64,000 nt of DNA from Membranipora membranacea (lineage: Eukaryota > Bryozoa > Gymnolaemata > Cheilostomatida > Membraniporidae). The stretch covers positions 9,841,493-9,905,492 of the forward strand of contig OU612071.1 in the NCBI GenBank assembly GCA_914767715.1. The letters are read 5' to 3'. Position 1 is the first letter of the stretch. Each line of letters opens with the position of its first letter. Positions 12,348 through 23,976 of the stretch are shown piece after piece. The notes beneath the pieces were generated by a model. The model was not told the DNA's origin and ran no database searches. It saw nothing but the letters and a program-made list of their open reading frames with translations. The translations under genes and the position numbers were made by a program.

Positions 12348-13411
12348 TCAAAATTTCAGAAAAAGCTCCAGAACTTTCACCTCTGATTTTAGTTCCTGCA
12401 TTCGCAGGCTTTCCTCTGTTGAGTTTGTCTCTTGGCTAATGTCATGCTTCATGGTGTTGCTTTTGTCCTCAACAGAGATAGCCTGCAGCGCCCTCCGCTT
12501 TCCCTCTTTTAATGCTGGTGCTTCTTTTGTCCTTTGATTTTGATAGGCTGATTTGAGAGGCCTGGAGGTTGGAGAAAGTTTCAACTGCTTCCTCAATTGA
12601 AGAAACTTGAGAGCCTTCTCCTTGCCAACATACTTCCTCAGGATGAGCTCTAAAATTGGAGAATGAGAGATCTAAACCAAAAGTATCTATCATTAGACAA
12701 TCCATTTCGTCCACTGCATGCGAGTATCACAGTTTCGATCAATATTATTTAGCTTTAAAGTTTGTTTGCTGATATGAATTGTTTACTGGGAGGATGAGGA
12801 AGATAATGCTTGGCTTTTATATCCGCGTAGGATATTTATCAAAATTTGATTTGCCCTACCTTCTTGCGATGGTCTCTCTCTAGAAGTCTTCTTTTTATGC
12901 ACAGCTGCTGGGGTACTGGTACAAGCTGGGGTACTAAGCACATCCATCTGATTTTCAGTCCCGATAGCTTCTGACATGTTAGACATTGGTGTCCGAAACC
13001 CTGCCATACCTGAAGACTTTGAGCAAGCTGTAATTATATGTAGTAATGAGAAAGGGTAAAGCCATTATGTGTGTCATGGCTTACAAGTTACCATTTGCAT
13101 AACATGTGATTTCAAACCAATTAATCCAGATCTCTGCAAAAATTGCACTTTCTTAATATATAATATGTTCGGTGTAATTAGGCTGATATCTCTCTTTTGC
13201 ATCTCTGGATTACCTTTGTTCCCTGTTGTGTCTAACTCGGAATTTGATGTGCTAGGCGGATCATTTTTATTTGCAGGGTCGGGGCACCTGCTCGTGTCTG
13301 GCATGACAGTTTCACTAGGTTTAAATGTAGCTTCAGTCTGATCTAAAAGGTCTGGATGCGGTATGGCCTTGCTTCGTGTTTTAGGTGTAGCTATCACCAA
13401 TGAAGATGTGT
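12348..13411 (-). CDS. Unknown gene, last three exons (Ser/Thr/Pro-rich, basic helical C-terminus)
   Basis: Three minus-strand exons join in phase: 13411-13214 (after TTTCAG, ending at AAAG|GTAATCC), 13009-12860 (after TCTTCAG, ending at GAAG|GTAGGG), and 12649-12348 (after CCAATTTTAG, to a stop). Joints between the visible exons are phase 1. The first exon encodes a polar Ser/Thr/Pro-rich region (IATPKTRSKAIPHPD), the second contains VLSTPACTSTPAAVHKKK, and the last a basic, leucine-rich helical segment (LILRKYVGKEKALKFLQLRK) ending ELKSEVKVLELFLKF. There is no signal peptide or membrane helix here. I do not recognise the family; composition suggests an intracellular, possibly nuclear or scaffold protein. 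Exons at 13881-14182 and 14334-14399 probably belong upstream, but the phase does not connect directly, so an exon may be missing. Confidence 0.6.
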
Positions 13412-13880
13412 CTGAAATTGGAATGAAAAGTAATAGCTGTCTGAATATGACATATGGGTTTAATTATATGCTGTTAGTTTCTTCATTGCTAGTGGTTGTC
13501 ACTTGCATATTGAAACAGCTGAAGGTTAGCGCTGCATGATTTCAACAACAAGCTGATGCAAAAGTTTTAGCTGGTTATTTACTTAGCATATTTGCTTAGG
13601 CAAAGGTCAACACATCCCTTCATAATGACAATAGCAGTATTGAGATTAGTATGTGGTTTATTGTTAGAATGAATCACATTATGTATGAGCTAGCTTGTGC
13701 GTTGAATGCAAAATTCCAAGTATCAGCATATTGAGGTCAACAAATCATGTGGTCTTATAACCTCATTCAGCTCATAGAATTTGTTTGATCTGATGTAGAG
13801 GGAAAACAGTTTACTAGCATTTGTAAAATTAGTAAGATGTAGCACTTGTATTTTAAGTATTATCTTGTATGTAAACTCAC

Positions 13881-14399
13881 TGCCGGGCATTTAATTAGAC
13901 TGGGTTCACCCCCATTGTCATATTCATCATTCATTACCTTGTTATAATCCAGTTTGAAGACAGATGTCGAGTTATGCATAGCCAGAATAGTTAGAGTATT
14001 CCTTGACATCTCAGTTGAGGATGCCAGCTGTTGAATGTGACTGAGATTAACAAGGAGGCTTCGTAATGTCCGCACATCGATTGTGTCCAAAGCTGGATGA
14101 TTTAGCCGCTGCTTGTCAATAAACGAGAGCAGTCTCAAAAGGGACAGTCTGGCATTGCTCCCGGATATTTCATGCTTGTTATCTAGATAAAAAGGTTAAC
14201 ATACATAGAGGTTTACAACCCCAGTATACGATGTGTTGCAATAACCAGCACTATTTTGTTAATCCAGTCAGATAACGCTTTTGATAGCTCTGACTAGATT
14301 TTGAGTTTTTTTTTACAATTGAATTGAACTTACTGCGAATTTTTGGCAGTGCCTGTTCAAGCATTGTCCTGAGAGCTGGTGGAACCACAAACATCATCT
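13881..14399 (-). CDS. Unknown gene, two upstream exons
   Basis: Exon 14399-14334 (acceptor TTGTCATAG, donor CGCA|GTAAGT) encodes MMFVVPPALRTMLEQALPK. It joins in phase 1 to exon 14182-13881 (acceptor TTTTTATCTAG, donor GGCA|GTGAGT), which encodes a helical segment with RLLSFIDKQRLNHPALDT and LRSLLVNLSHIQQLASS. An internal AAG|GTAATG could be an alternative donor. The codon texture, splice sites and phase match support real exons. A further exon may lie at 14647-14515 (MQKILDKLLHQHLSLGLHLN to PKINDR), possibly the gene start, but its donor phase does not fit cleanly. Probably the same gene as 12348-13411. Confidence 0.5.
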
Positions 14400-14656
14400 C
14401 TATGACAATGTTAACTAAAATATATCCCCAAAAAAAATCTATGAACAATGGTTTTAATTGCAACATAATATAAATGGCCTAATATTTTAAATTTCCTATA
14501 TTGTTCTACCAACCTATCATTGATTTTAGGTCGTGAAGAATCTCCTTTATACGTAACTTCATCTATGTCATCAGCTGCGTTAAAATGATTGAGGTGCAGC
14601 CCTAGGCTTAGATGCTGGTGAAGAAGCTTATCAAGAATTTTCTGCATACTGTATGC

Positions 14657-15537
14657 TCACCCTTCAGTTGTGATACTGTGTTTTTCTAGCTCTCCTCCTT
14701 CTCCTATCTTCAAACACTCAACAGTGATCGGGACAATTGGGACGCCGATATCAAGCTCCCCTCGTGAAATCTTGGCCCCATCAAAGTCGAGCATCCTTTT
14801 CCCACGCCTTTGCCTTCTGTTCTCCTTGTCTGGTTGCTCAAATATCCCCTCATCAATGGCAAATTGTTTGAGTATCTGATTGCCATTTGACGCTATTTCT
14901 CCATTTCTCAAGAATACAGGGAAACTCCTAGCTAACTCAGAGAAGTTTGGTCTGCCATTAGCTTCTATTGTTGCCTCTATGTGTTCTTTTGTTAGTTCCC
15001 TATCAAACACATAGTTTTCTGATTTTAGCTCATAGATTGGCCTAGTGTTTTCACACTTTACGAGTGCAACTTCTCTCCTAAGATTTTGCATTGTTCTCAT
15101 GGAAACGTTACGTGCCATGGCAGCGGTATGTGAGCTTTCAACTGCGATTTGACCGACCACAGCTAAAGCTCCCCTAATTATCTCCTCTCTCTCTGTGTTT
15201 TCTATTTGTGGAGCTGGGCTGGTCAATCTGGAACTTGGCTGCCAAATGCAATAGCATTTCTTCTTAACTTTCCATAGACATATTTATGAGTCTCAGTCAT
15301 ACATTCCGAGCAGTTTTTATATTGATGTTTGTGTTTCTCATTAGAAAGCCGATCCCATGCCAGTAAGTCAAAATGATTGGGAAATCCGTCTCTATCTCTA
15401 TTGGTGTAGGACAACCTATAAAAATTAAGTTTGCTTACAGTGTTGATTTTGAGCTGCCCGTCTAATCTAGTGAAAGGTTTTTGGTGTTGCAATATTGATT
15501 TTTTGGTATCATTAATCTGAACAAGTTGAATTAACAT
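14657..15537 (-). pseudogene. Frameshifted ORF pair, probably transposon-derived
   Basis: Two minus-strand frames overlap at 15223-15226. The upstream one (104 codons) contains GFPNHFDLLAWDRLSNEKH, NCSECMTETHKYVYGKLRR and NAIAFGS; the downstream one (189 codons) continues in another frame from SRLTSPAPQIEN through ELARSFPVFLRNGEIASNGN and ILKQFAIDEGIF. A one-base indel near AFGS would fuse them into one protein of roughly 290 residues. The blocks remind me of repetitive ORFs in other invertebrate genomes (an ELA..FPV...G.IA.NG..I..F pattern), but this is from memory and not confirmed. It ends at a TGA only ~10 bases before the candidate start of the downstream gene. Confidence 0.45.
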
Positions 15538-15544
15538 AGATGGC

Positions 15545-18500
15545 AGCTAAAACGATGTGCTCACCTGTTATGAAGATATCCACGGTTGTCTTTTTTGCTT
15601 CAAGTGTAGTTACTCTCAGTTAAATCTTTCAGCATATCTGGAAATGCCCGCATTGTCGCCACATAATCAATGTATTCTGAGAAATTGTGATACAAAACGG
15701 TCTGCCCAAATCCACACAGGGGGGTTGTCCAACCATTCAGTGAAAATTACAGAACAGTATTTTATCTTTTACAATTTTACTAGCTACAGTCTCTGTTCAT
15801 TTTGGAGGGAAATCAGCTCAGTTTTCCCACTCTTTTTCTGCTAATTTTGTTAGTGCTCATGCTGCTCTCTCGGCCTATCAAACACCAAATTTTTGGATTT
15901 TAGTACGGAGAATTTGTGATAACAAATTTTTGTTTGTAAATGCGACGAGAAGAGCAGAACAACACATCTGCAACATTTCTGCAGATTTCTCCAATGGAAT
16001 ATTGGACTCTTATGTGACTGTCTAGAGGTGCTCCTGTGAAATAGTGTGGTGAGGTCTTCTATTATGTCGTCAACGTCAAGGCAATTAAACTATGTCAAAG
16101 GGATATCATCTATGCATTTATCTGTTGTCAGATGAATTTGTAGCCCCAATGAGTGCTACAAAAAAAGAATAACAAGTTATATTGTCAAATGTATTGTCAT
16201 TGTATCTATGGTGATAAAAAGATGTACAAGAATGGAGGTGAACTTGAAATCTATGCCATGCACCAACCTTTAATTGTAATGACTACCACTCATGACATCC
16301 CTGGTCAAAGGCACTGCTAGCAAGCATATGATGTCACCTAGACAAATTCAATCGCAACAAGGAAATAGTGGGGTAATGAAATTACAATTTTATATTGTGA
16401 TCACGTTGGGTTTATTGCTGACTAACAGCCACTTTTTTTGCACTTCGGTCAAAAGATTTAATAAGTATTAGGTTCAATCTCCACATATGGCAGAAGGTGG
16501 CTTGGTAACACATTCGAAACAATTTCATTATATAAAATTAATTCACTCTGTCCATAAATTGAAAAAATTGTTGTGTGATATGTTTGAGTTTGTTGGACGT
16601 TATCGGTTTGCAACTTAATTCACTGGAATGATGACATCTAGGCAAACTTAATGAATTTTTCGATATCAGCTTTTCGCTTAGCGAATAATAGGAAATATCA
16701 AATTCGGTTCAATAAATCATGTCTCGTTTTGGCAGTTTATCAAATTTAGGGGGAACATTTTTTGATACCGATCTTTATCTCTATTACAATTGCTTTGATG
16801 TGTTTGATTTAATCTAATTAGAGGTCAGTCATCATATCATATCAGGATACTGTAAGCGACTCCACGCAACATTTCTGCATCATTGCTTGCCCGCACATTA
16901 CACAAAACAGAGGCAGGGGCTTAACACTAACCTAAATCTTATATTTCAATACAGAATATATCAGAATACATCGCTGTGGAACTTGGCATCGTTTATATAA
17001 CACTCTTGGCTTCAGTAAACATCAGAAAACTACATTGCTGTACATTGATGTTGAAGCCTGATGCTCAAGGTAAATATAAATTTGTTCTTGTTGTCTCTTA
17101 ATATCAAGAAACCTTACGCTCATTCAAACCATGTTGTTTCTAGGATGACTTTCCTGGCAAAGTCATGATCACGCCAGCTAGAAATTGCTTGGTTTCAAGG
17201 CCGTTTCCCATTACTAATTAATGCCTACTCACCTTTGTTTTTCTGCTGTTCTAAGTCGGAAAGAACTCCAAAATTTTTCACTTTCAACTTCAGCTATGTC
17301 TGTTAAGCTGAATTGATTTCCCTCAGACAAACACATCATTGATATACAGGCGGCTGATTAAGTGCTGATGTGTACATAGTAACTGGGATATTGATGTAGC
17401 ACCTTGATTGTATGATAATAACGAACAAAATCCTGAAAATATTTTCCCTCCAGTTGTTTAAGAAGAAGTGTCTATTTGTGACCTAAGTATTATCTAAAGC
17501 ATCCTAATTTGGGTTAAAATAAATGAGTTTATATTGCATGTTTGTCTATGTCCGAGCCAAGTTGCTCTCAGTTTGCAGGGAGGTCGGAGCACACCTGGGC
17601 GTCAATTGAGCCCAGTAGTCGGTAGACCACAGAACGATTCAAACCCAAAATCTTTGTTTTGAGGGCAGGCGCTCCTACCAATTGAGCTACCTCCTACTTA
17701 CATGTTTTGCCGCAATTTAAAAAAAAAATTGTTACTGCGTGCTATATTAAAAAGACATAATTGCAATCAAAGTCTGATTTTCGATATATTCACATGTGGA
17801 GACAATGTAAGAAATTATGCACAAAATCATTGGCCAACAAAGTACTTACTGAGTTTGTCACCTGTAACGGACAACTAAGCTCAGTGATATCTGCTATTAG
17901 CCAACACCTGTCATGTAAAAAGTCATTATTTGTTTTGAGTTATCACTTCTGTAGTAATTGTCACCTAATTCATTCAATCACAATTGCAGTTCTGACAGTT
18001 GCCGTGCTGCAGTTCCAGGTTGAATGTTTTATTCTTCTGGTAAACTGCTTGCGAATTTTAACTTAAGACAGTCCTTCAAAACCAAGTCAATTCAATTTTC
18101 AAGGCCTATAATAGCCCTCTAGGCTTTAGCAATCCAATTTGATAGAACATCCCTTTCAAATTTTGTCAAGTATTATGAAAAATTATTTTAGAAGTCTAGA
18201 GAAGTATAAAAGTTTGCGGCTGTTTGGTCTCAATCACCACAATGACTCAGTGTCAAAAATCTTATTGATAAAAAATGTACAGACAGAGAAGTCCATCAAA
18301 TTCACAAGACAAATTCAATCCAAACAATATGTCAATATCTTTGAGCAATTATTAGGGATGTTCTTAATTCTTATCTTGCTGATTGTATGACGCTTGTTTT
18401 TTTTTGTGTTCAGGTAAGGGAAGTTTTTTTTCTCATCCAAAATGATGTTGTCTGCTGGGTAGAAGTTTGTGATGAGGCAAACCTGATTGTTTGACTTTTG

Positions 18501-19860
18501 ACAGAGCAACGCTTTTCATTGTTCTGAGTACCACTGATGACAATGACGAGCATCCCTTCAAAGGTACAGCTACCAGTCATCTCCAATCTGGTATCACCTA
18601 GATGATTACAAATACATTATGAAAAACGTTGGATAAAGCATATGTTCACAGAGTTATATCGCGATTGTGTTGGGCTTGTTGTGACAAGCTACCAGTTTGT
18701 TTGCACTTGATTCAACCTCCAATTATGGCAAAAGGTGGATAAGCGACACATTCTATACAACTTCATACTAGATAATTAACTCACTCACTTTTATTCAATA
18801 AAATGTTGTGTGATATGTTTTGGTTTTTTTATCATTATATTTGACAAAGAAGCGACCAGTTTGCGGCTCAATTCACTAGAATGATGCCCTTTAGTCAAAT
18901 TTAACGATTTCAGGATCTGTTTTTCATTTAGCGAATAATAGGAATAACATCAAAGTGGGTATATCGCTGTGAAACTTGGCTTCGTTAATATAACCTTCTT
19001 AGCTTATTTAGCCTTGGCACCTTGATAAAATATGGGAACATGAATTGCTTTCATTCGAATAATGTCACTATACGCCGTTTTTCTAAAGATTAAATTTCAG
19101 AGTTCAGAATTCAAATTAAATTTATCTAAGTGTCACATTTCACAAAAACAAGAAGTGCTAGGCGTCAGTTTATAAAAATTAATGTTAATACAAAATTAAT
19201 GAAGGATGTTCTATGAATTATATAAAAGATCCTTCATCAATTACGTACAATTACATGACACTATGTATCCTGGTGATATTGTTAGCAGTATGGGGAAGTT
19301 CTGAACTGTAGAGCTGCCTGTTATCAATCACTACAATGACAACCTGCTCTTATTGTCATTGGATAATAATTTAACAGACGGAGAAGTCAATTTATTTGAC
19401 TAGAAAGATGCCCTCTAGGAATTTATTTGACTGAGACAAGATGTCAGGTCAATTATTAGGGAATGTCAATTGCTTTGCATATCGTTTGAGGCTGAGGATA
19501 GGAAAGCCATAACAATGTAATGGAGGCGGTGCAGGTTATTTGAGTACCTCCATACACAGGGTAACAAGAGATATAAGATTTCGCAGAGGTTGTAACATAT
19601 TACTCAATGGAATTATATTGTTCCCCAGACATGAGGTCATTGATTCCTCAGAGGCCTTACAATTTGTATCAAATAATTTTCTGTCTTATCATACACTGAA
19701 ATAATTTTGTTGGATCCTTTTCCCTAAAATAGTTGCTTTTTGAATTTGTAAAATACTTACCATCAAACTTTGGATATTTTTTCTGGTGCTGAATTATCCT
19801 GCCTGTCTGTGGTTCCTCCAGCCCTGGCCAATTTAATCAAAATTAATCTAGGGAAAATAT
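15545..19860. other. Repeat-rich region upstream of the receptor gene
   Basis: No exon is supported. Two blocks are direct degenerate copies of each other: about 16250-16710 and 18520-18960, sharing GTTGTGTGATATGTTT, GCTTAGCGAATAATAGGAA (second copy ATTTAGCGAATAATAGGAA) and CTCCA/TATGGCA segments. A repeat at 16810-17010 matches 10070-10215. A SINE-like copy lies at 17552-17697. Open frames at 15557-15844, 17761-18066 and 18139-18390 lack splice context and resemble random AT-rich frames. Confidence 0.6.
17552..17697 (-). mobile_element. tRNA-derived SINE-like copy (minus orientation)
   Basis: On the minus strand the sequence begins with a tRNA-like head: A-box region TAGCTCAATTGGTAGGAGCG and B-box-like GGTTTGAATCG (17635-17645). 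A body follows with GGGCTCAATTGACGCCCAG then GTGTGCTCCGACC. The body is shared with the copy at 35405-35560 (GATTGGCTCAAGGTGTGCTC). Pol III promoter boxes plus a shared non-tRNA body define a SINE. The tail is not obvious. Confidence 0.65.
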
Positions 19861-19930
19861 TAGGGTTGATTTTTTGTCCGGACTTTACTTGAAGAACAAT
19901 TAAATATTTTTTGTTTTACTTTTTTTACAG

Positions 19931-22900
19931 ATGATTCTTGCCCTTTGCCTTCTAGTACTACTGAACGGGACTGCTGGCCTCCAGTGAGTTGGTTAAAATA
20001 ATAATAAGATTCTGAATCATTGTTAATGATGATCAAAGTGTAATGTCTTTTTACATTCGTCAATCTTTGGTAATTGTAATCAGACACCACTTCTCCATAA
20101 ATATGGTGCTGAGTAGGCAATCCAATAATTCTAAGGTCAAATGGAGGAGACAAAATATTGGTTCTGATTAGAAATCTATTTGAATTTATTGACAAGGCAA
20201 CATAGGACCTCGTTTCTCTGATTATTATAGGTGAAATTAGTCATCTTTTCTATGTGTACTCATGTTTTCATTATTTATAGGCTTGATGATTACATGGACA
20301 CATACACCCATACAGAAAACATAGTGCAGCACATGGCAGAGGATGCATTTAAAACTGGAAATCTTCTATTCATCAGTGATAGTACTTCATTGAAATCTAC
20401 AGATGGTACGACAACATCACTCATAGTAGGGTCAGCATCCCAGTATGTACTTCTAGTGGATCACCCGAAAGAATGTTTCAGAACTGTTGATCGGTTAATA
20501 AATACAACATCTACCTACATAGGGTCATGTGAGGTCAAGGGTGACCGGGATGGGACGGATGCACTCTTCAATTCTCCATTGGCAATTATAGAAGATATGA
20601 AGAACGCTCGACATTTCTTTATTACTGAATCGCACGGACGAGCCCTGAGATACATGGCTGTCAGCGGAACACAGAAAAATGTCACAACTTTATACAGAGG
20701 ATCACTACTCTATAATAACATGGTACAACAGAGATCAACAGGAGATGTCTACATTACATACAATAATGGTGTGGCTGTGTATAACTATCTCAGGGAGACA
20801 ATGTCTAACTTGGCAGGATCAAGTGGATCCTCATCAAGTGGATTTGTTGATGGACTTTTCTCTGTTATCAGATTTAACTATCCAGGGGGCATCATATTTC
20901 TCACCAACGACCTCATTCTAATTGCTGATGCTGGTAACAACAGACTGCGAATATTAGATCTGACCACAAACACAAGCTCGTCTATCTGTTCTGGGAGCGT
21001 AGGAGGAAAAGAAGATGGGAATCTAACCTCCTGTCAACTCTACGAACCTTCATCACTGTTGATAAAAGATGACACTGTCTATGTCGGCATGTTTCGAAAA
21101 ATTAGAAAAATACGTGGTTAGTGAAGTAAAAATAGTTAAAAGGACACTGTGGGGGTTGACAGATCTGAAATTGCCTTGTAGCTTTTTATTCATTTTATTT
21201 CAATGATTAGTTCAATGGATTTCTCTCATTGCACCCAAACAAGTTTACACCAAGGGATCTTTTGGTTCGGTTGAGTGATTTCATTTGGAATCACATGTTT
21301 CCAACGAAAATACTATTTATTCAATTATAAAGAAACTTTGGGAGGTTGCCGGTTATAAGAATCAAGGTAATTAATCTTGTAACTGAGTTTTTGTTTCATT
21401 TCTACAAAAACGAAGTAGTGTGAAAATTTGTGTGATTTATAAATTTTTCTCGATGCATAGACCGTAGCATCAGAATTGGCATCATTTGGTCTGATCGTAT
21501 GGATTCATTGTGAAGCAATCAAAAAGTTTCCCCAATGAGAAAATGTTACCAGCCCCAATAATCTGTATGTCCGGCTCAGTTTGATTATTGTTGTTCCACA
21601 TTGTGATCTTATCATGCAGGAACTTCCTTGACTACCACAACAGGACCTCTTACTGACACTACAGAGACCACTCGCTATCTCCAACATACAAGTAATACAT
21701 CTGATGAAACAACAACACTAGAGTCACCGAAAGAGGAATTTCTGACAACATATGATACCGAATCCACAAAAGGTATTCTTAGTTTTTTGGTTTTGTTGAT
21801 TATTATCATCATTATTATCATTATCATCTGCATCCTGAGTCAATTACCTTGATGTTTGTTTTAAAGGGTGCTTCAATTGATGCAAGAATTTCAATTTGAC
21901 ACCCCCTAGCACTTCGAACAAAAATACTGAAGAATGCTGCCCCTGATAACAATATTGTTTGTGGTTCAGCAGCAATAAAATGTTCTAGGTTGATTTACTG
22001 GTCTGTATGTTGCTGTGTCTCATTGTGATATTATTATCCAGGAGCCGTTTTAACTACACTCGAAACGTTGACTGTACCAGCAACCACAGCAGGACCACCT
22101 ACTGAGATAACAGAGACCACCCACACGCTGGACGAGACAAGTGCAGTACTTGATGAAACAACGACATACAAGTCAACAACAGAAGAATTCCTGACAACAC
22201 CTTCTGGCACCAAAACAACAAAAGGTATTCTTTAACAGTATGCACTGCAATTGAAATTTATAAGCCTGCATTTATTTCCATATTGCTCTTCAACTTTGGC
22301 ATATTTCCTGTGTGAGAAATATTGCGGTTTGTATGTGAGGTATTTCAATTTGAATATGTCGTTTGTTGGGAAAATCTTTCCAAAGGAATTATTTTATACA
22401 TTACAGATGCAAGCACACTTAAAACTACTGGCAGGTCAGTCAACACTCCTATTCTATCAGATGTCCATATAGCGATAATATCTGGGACATCAATACTGAT
22501 ATCATTGTTTGTCTTAGTCGCCTACATAGTAAGGCTGAGAATGAAAGCAAACTCTGCTACTCAAAAGTAAGTTAGTATTGTATGCTCAGAAAGAGAGTCT
22601 GAGAATAGCCATGCACCTGAAATTGACCACTATCATCTGTCTCAACTTTCTTTTTTTTTTCACTTGCATTCTCACATTCTTCACAATTCCCTTTAAGTAC
22701 ATCATGCTTAATCAATCACTGGCTGATGGGCACTGTGCCCCAGGTGTGCTCCTTGGCACCAAATATGGCGGCCGCACACTTGTGGCACCTCTCTTTGTCA
22801 GTCATCGCCATCAGAGATAAAAACTTACAGGCTTAATACAAGAAAACTTCATATTATTACAGAAGGAGGATATTCAGAGGGGACACATCAATGATGGCTA

Positions 22901-23976
22901 TATTATCTTTGGTTTCTGGTTCACTAGGGGAAAATTGTCAATCTGGATTACTGCCAATTTTGCTAATTATATAAATCACAATGCCAATTTGTCATGCAGA
23001 CATACCTACCTATTATGGGTCTTAGGTCATTCTGAATTTAACCAAAAGACTGGATTTCAAATTTTTTGAAATGTTCGATCTTAGCTATACATCATATCGT
23101 TGTCATATTTTGCTAGGATACGTAGGCTACGAGTTATCCAGGTTTTTAAAATGAATTGTATCATATAGATTTACGTGTGACAATCAATAGCCTTTTGGTC
23201 ATTAGAATCAGGAAGGGTCCATGTACTGACCCATTCTGAAACTATCAAACCTTGTTTACCTCTTAGGCTAGCCAGAAATAAGGTATGGAATTTACTAAGG
23301 AATCATTGAGTCTCTTACTTGAACATGGTCATGATACCAGCGTTGACCGAATTTGACATCGTATATATCGTTGGAAAGCTAACCAAGTACAGATTCTTAA
23401 AAAATTGGTTTTAGCATGACATGATCTTCTTCTAAATTAGCAGAACATCACTGACAACAATAGGACTGCAAGCTCCGAACGTGCCAAGAGAGGGTGAAGT
23501 GGCCTACTCAGGTCAGGAGGACACCCACCAAAGTTATCATGAATACATTGGGCTCAATCGGGGTGCTTCTGATGATCATATTTACAGAAAACCAAGGTAA
23601 TAATTAGTATCACTTGCGGAGGTATTTCAATAAATGAATCATACATGTCACACAAAATAATGTTTGATTCTAAAGAAACTCTGTTATCATCCCACAGCGT
23701 TATGTTGAAGCTGTTTCCAAATTCTGCAACGTAATGTACTTTGCTAACCTGTCAACACCTAACAGGGGAGGGTATCACATCCTGGGGCCAATAATTTTAT
23801 AAAATTCATGAATATCATTTTTTCTTCATAGATTGCTACTTCCCAACATACAGCCAATAGCTGAAAGGGAAAATAACTACTTGTTACCTGAAATTAACAC
23901 TTATGAAGAAATTGATTCCGACAGATCACCTAACCATCAACTCGTCAGCCATTACTACAGTGAGTCTAGATTTTGA
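19931..23976 (+). CDS. NHL-propeller type I receptor with mucin-like stalk and phosphotyrosine-motif tail
   Basis: Seven exons join in frame to 560 aa: 19931-19983, 20281-21116, 21620-21772, 22042-22224, 22407-22566, 23444-23596, 23832-23976, all with GT donors and AG acceptors in matching phase. Residues 1-18 (MILALCLLVLLNGTAGLQ) are a signal peptide. Residues ~19-296 look like an NHL beta-propeller, with blade motifs GDRDGTDALFNSPLAI, GFVDGLFSVIRFNYPGG, LILIADAGNNRLRIL and GGKEDGNLTSCQLYEP. Several N-glycosylation sites are visible (NTT, NVT, NTS, NLT). Residues 297-408 are two homologous Thr-rich stalk exons. Residues ~430-450 form the membrane helix (AIISGTSILISLFVLVAYIV), followed by RLRMK. 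The 110-aa tail has YIGL (496), YRKP (509), YLLP (529) and YEEI (537). ATG directly follows a TTTTTTTACAG acceptor, so a 5'UTR exon probably lies upstream. A strong GTGAGT donor at 23960 could bypass the stop. The ligand is unknown. Confidence 0.85.
21620..22224 (+). repeat. Duplicated stalk exons of the NHL receptor
   Basis: Exons 21620-21772 and 22042-22224 are paralogues. Both start with a split Gly codon, end with ...TKG split at phase 1, and share a T..GP.T..TETT..L opening, DETTT..S and EEFLTT blocks. Phase 1-1 exons can be duplicated or skipped without a frame change, so stalk length can vary by whole exons. The high Thr/Ser content implies O-glycosylation. Confidence 0.85.
23331..23383 (+). 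repeat. MITE-like terminal sequence in receptor intron
   Basis: ATGATACCAGCGTTGACCGA and the following ~30 bases (to GGAAAGCTAACC) match, in reverse complement, 46185-46229 near the right end of an inverted repeat inside the ISL2EU element. It is probably one end of a small inverted-repeat element in the sixth-exon-proximal intron of the receptor gene. The second end was not found with confidence. Confidence 0.45.

Noticed and set aside
22861-22978. Possible extra receptor exon after TTATTACAG (AAGGAGGATATTCAGAGG...)
   Set aside because: It is in phase after the membrane exon but ends in a stop without a donor; skipping it gives a complete tail. It could be an alternative terminal exon.
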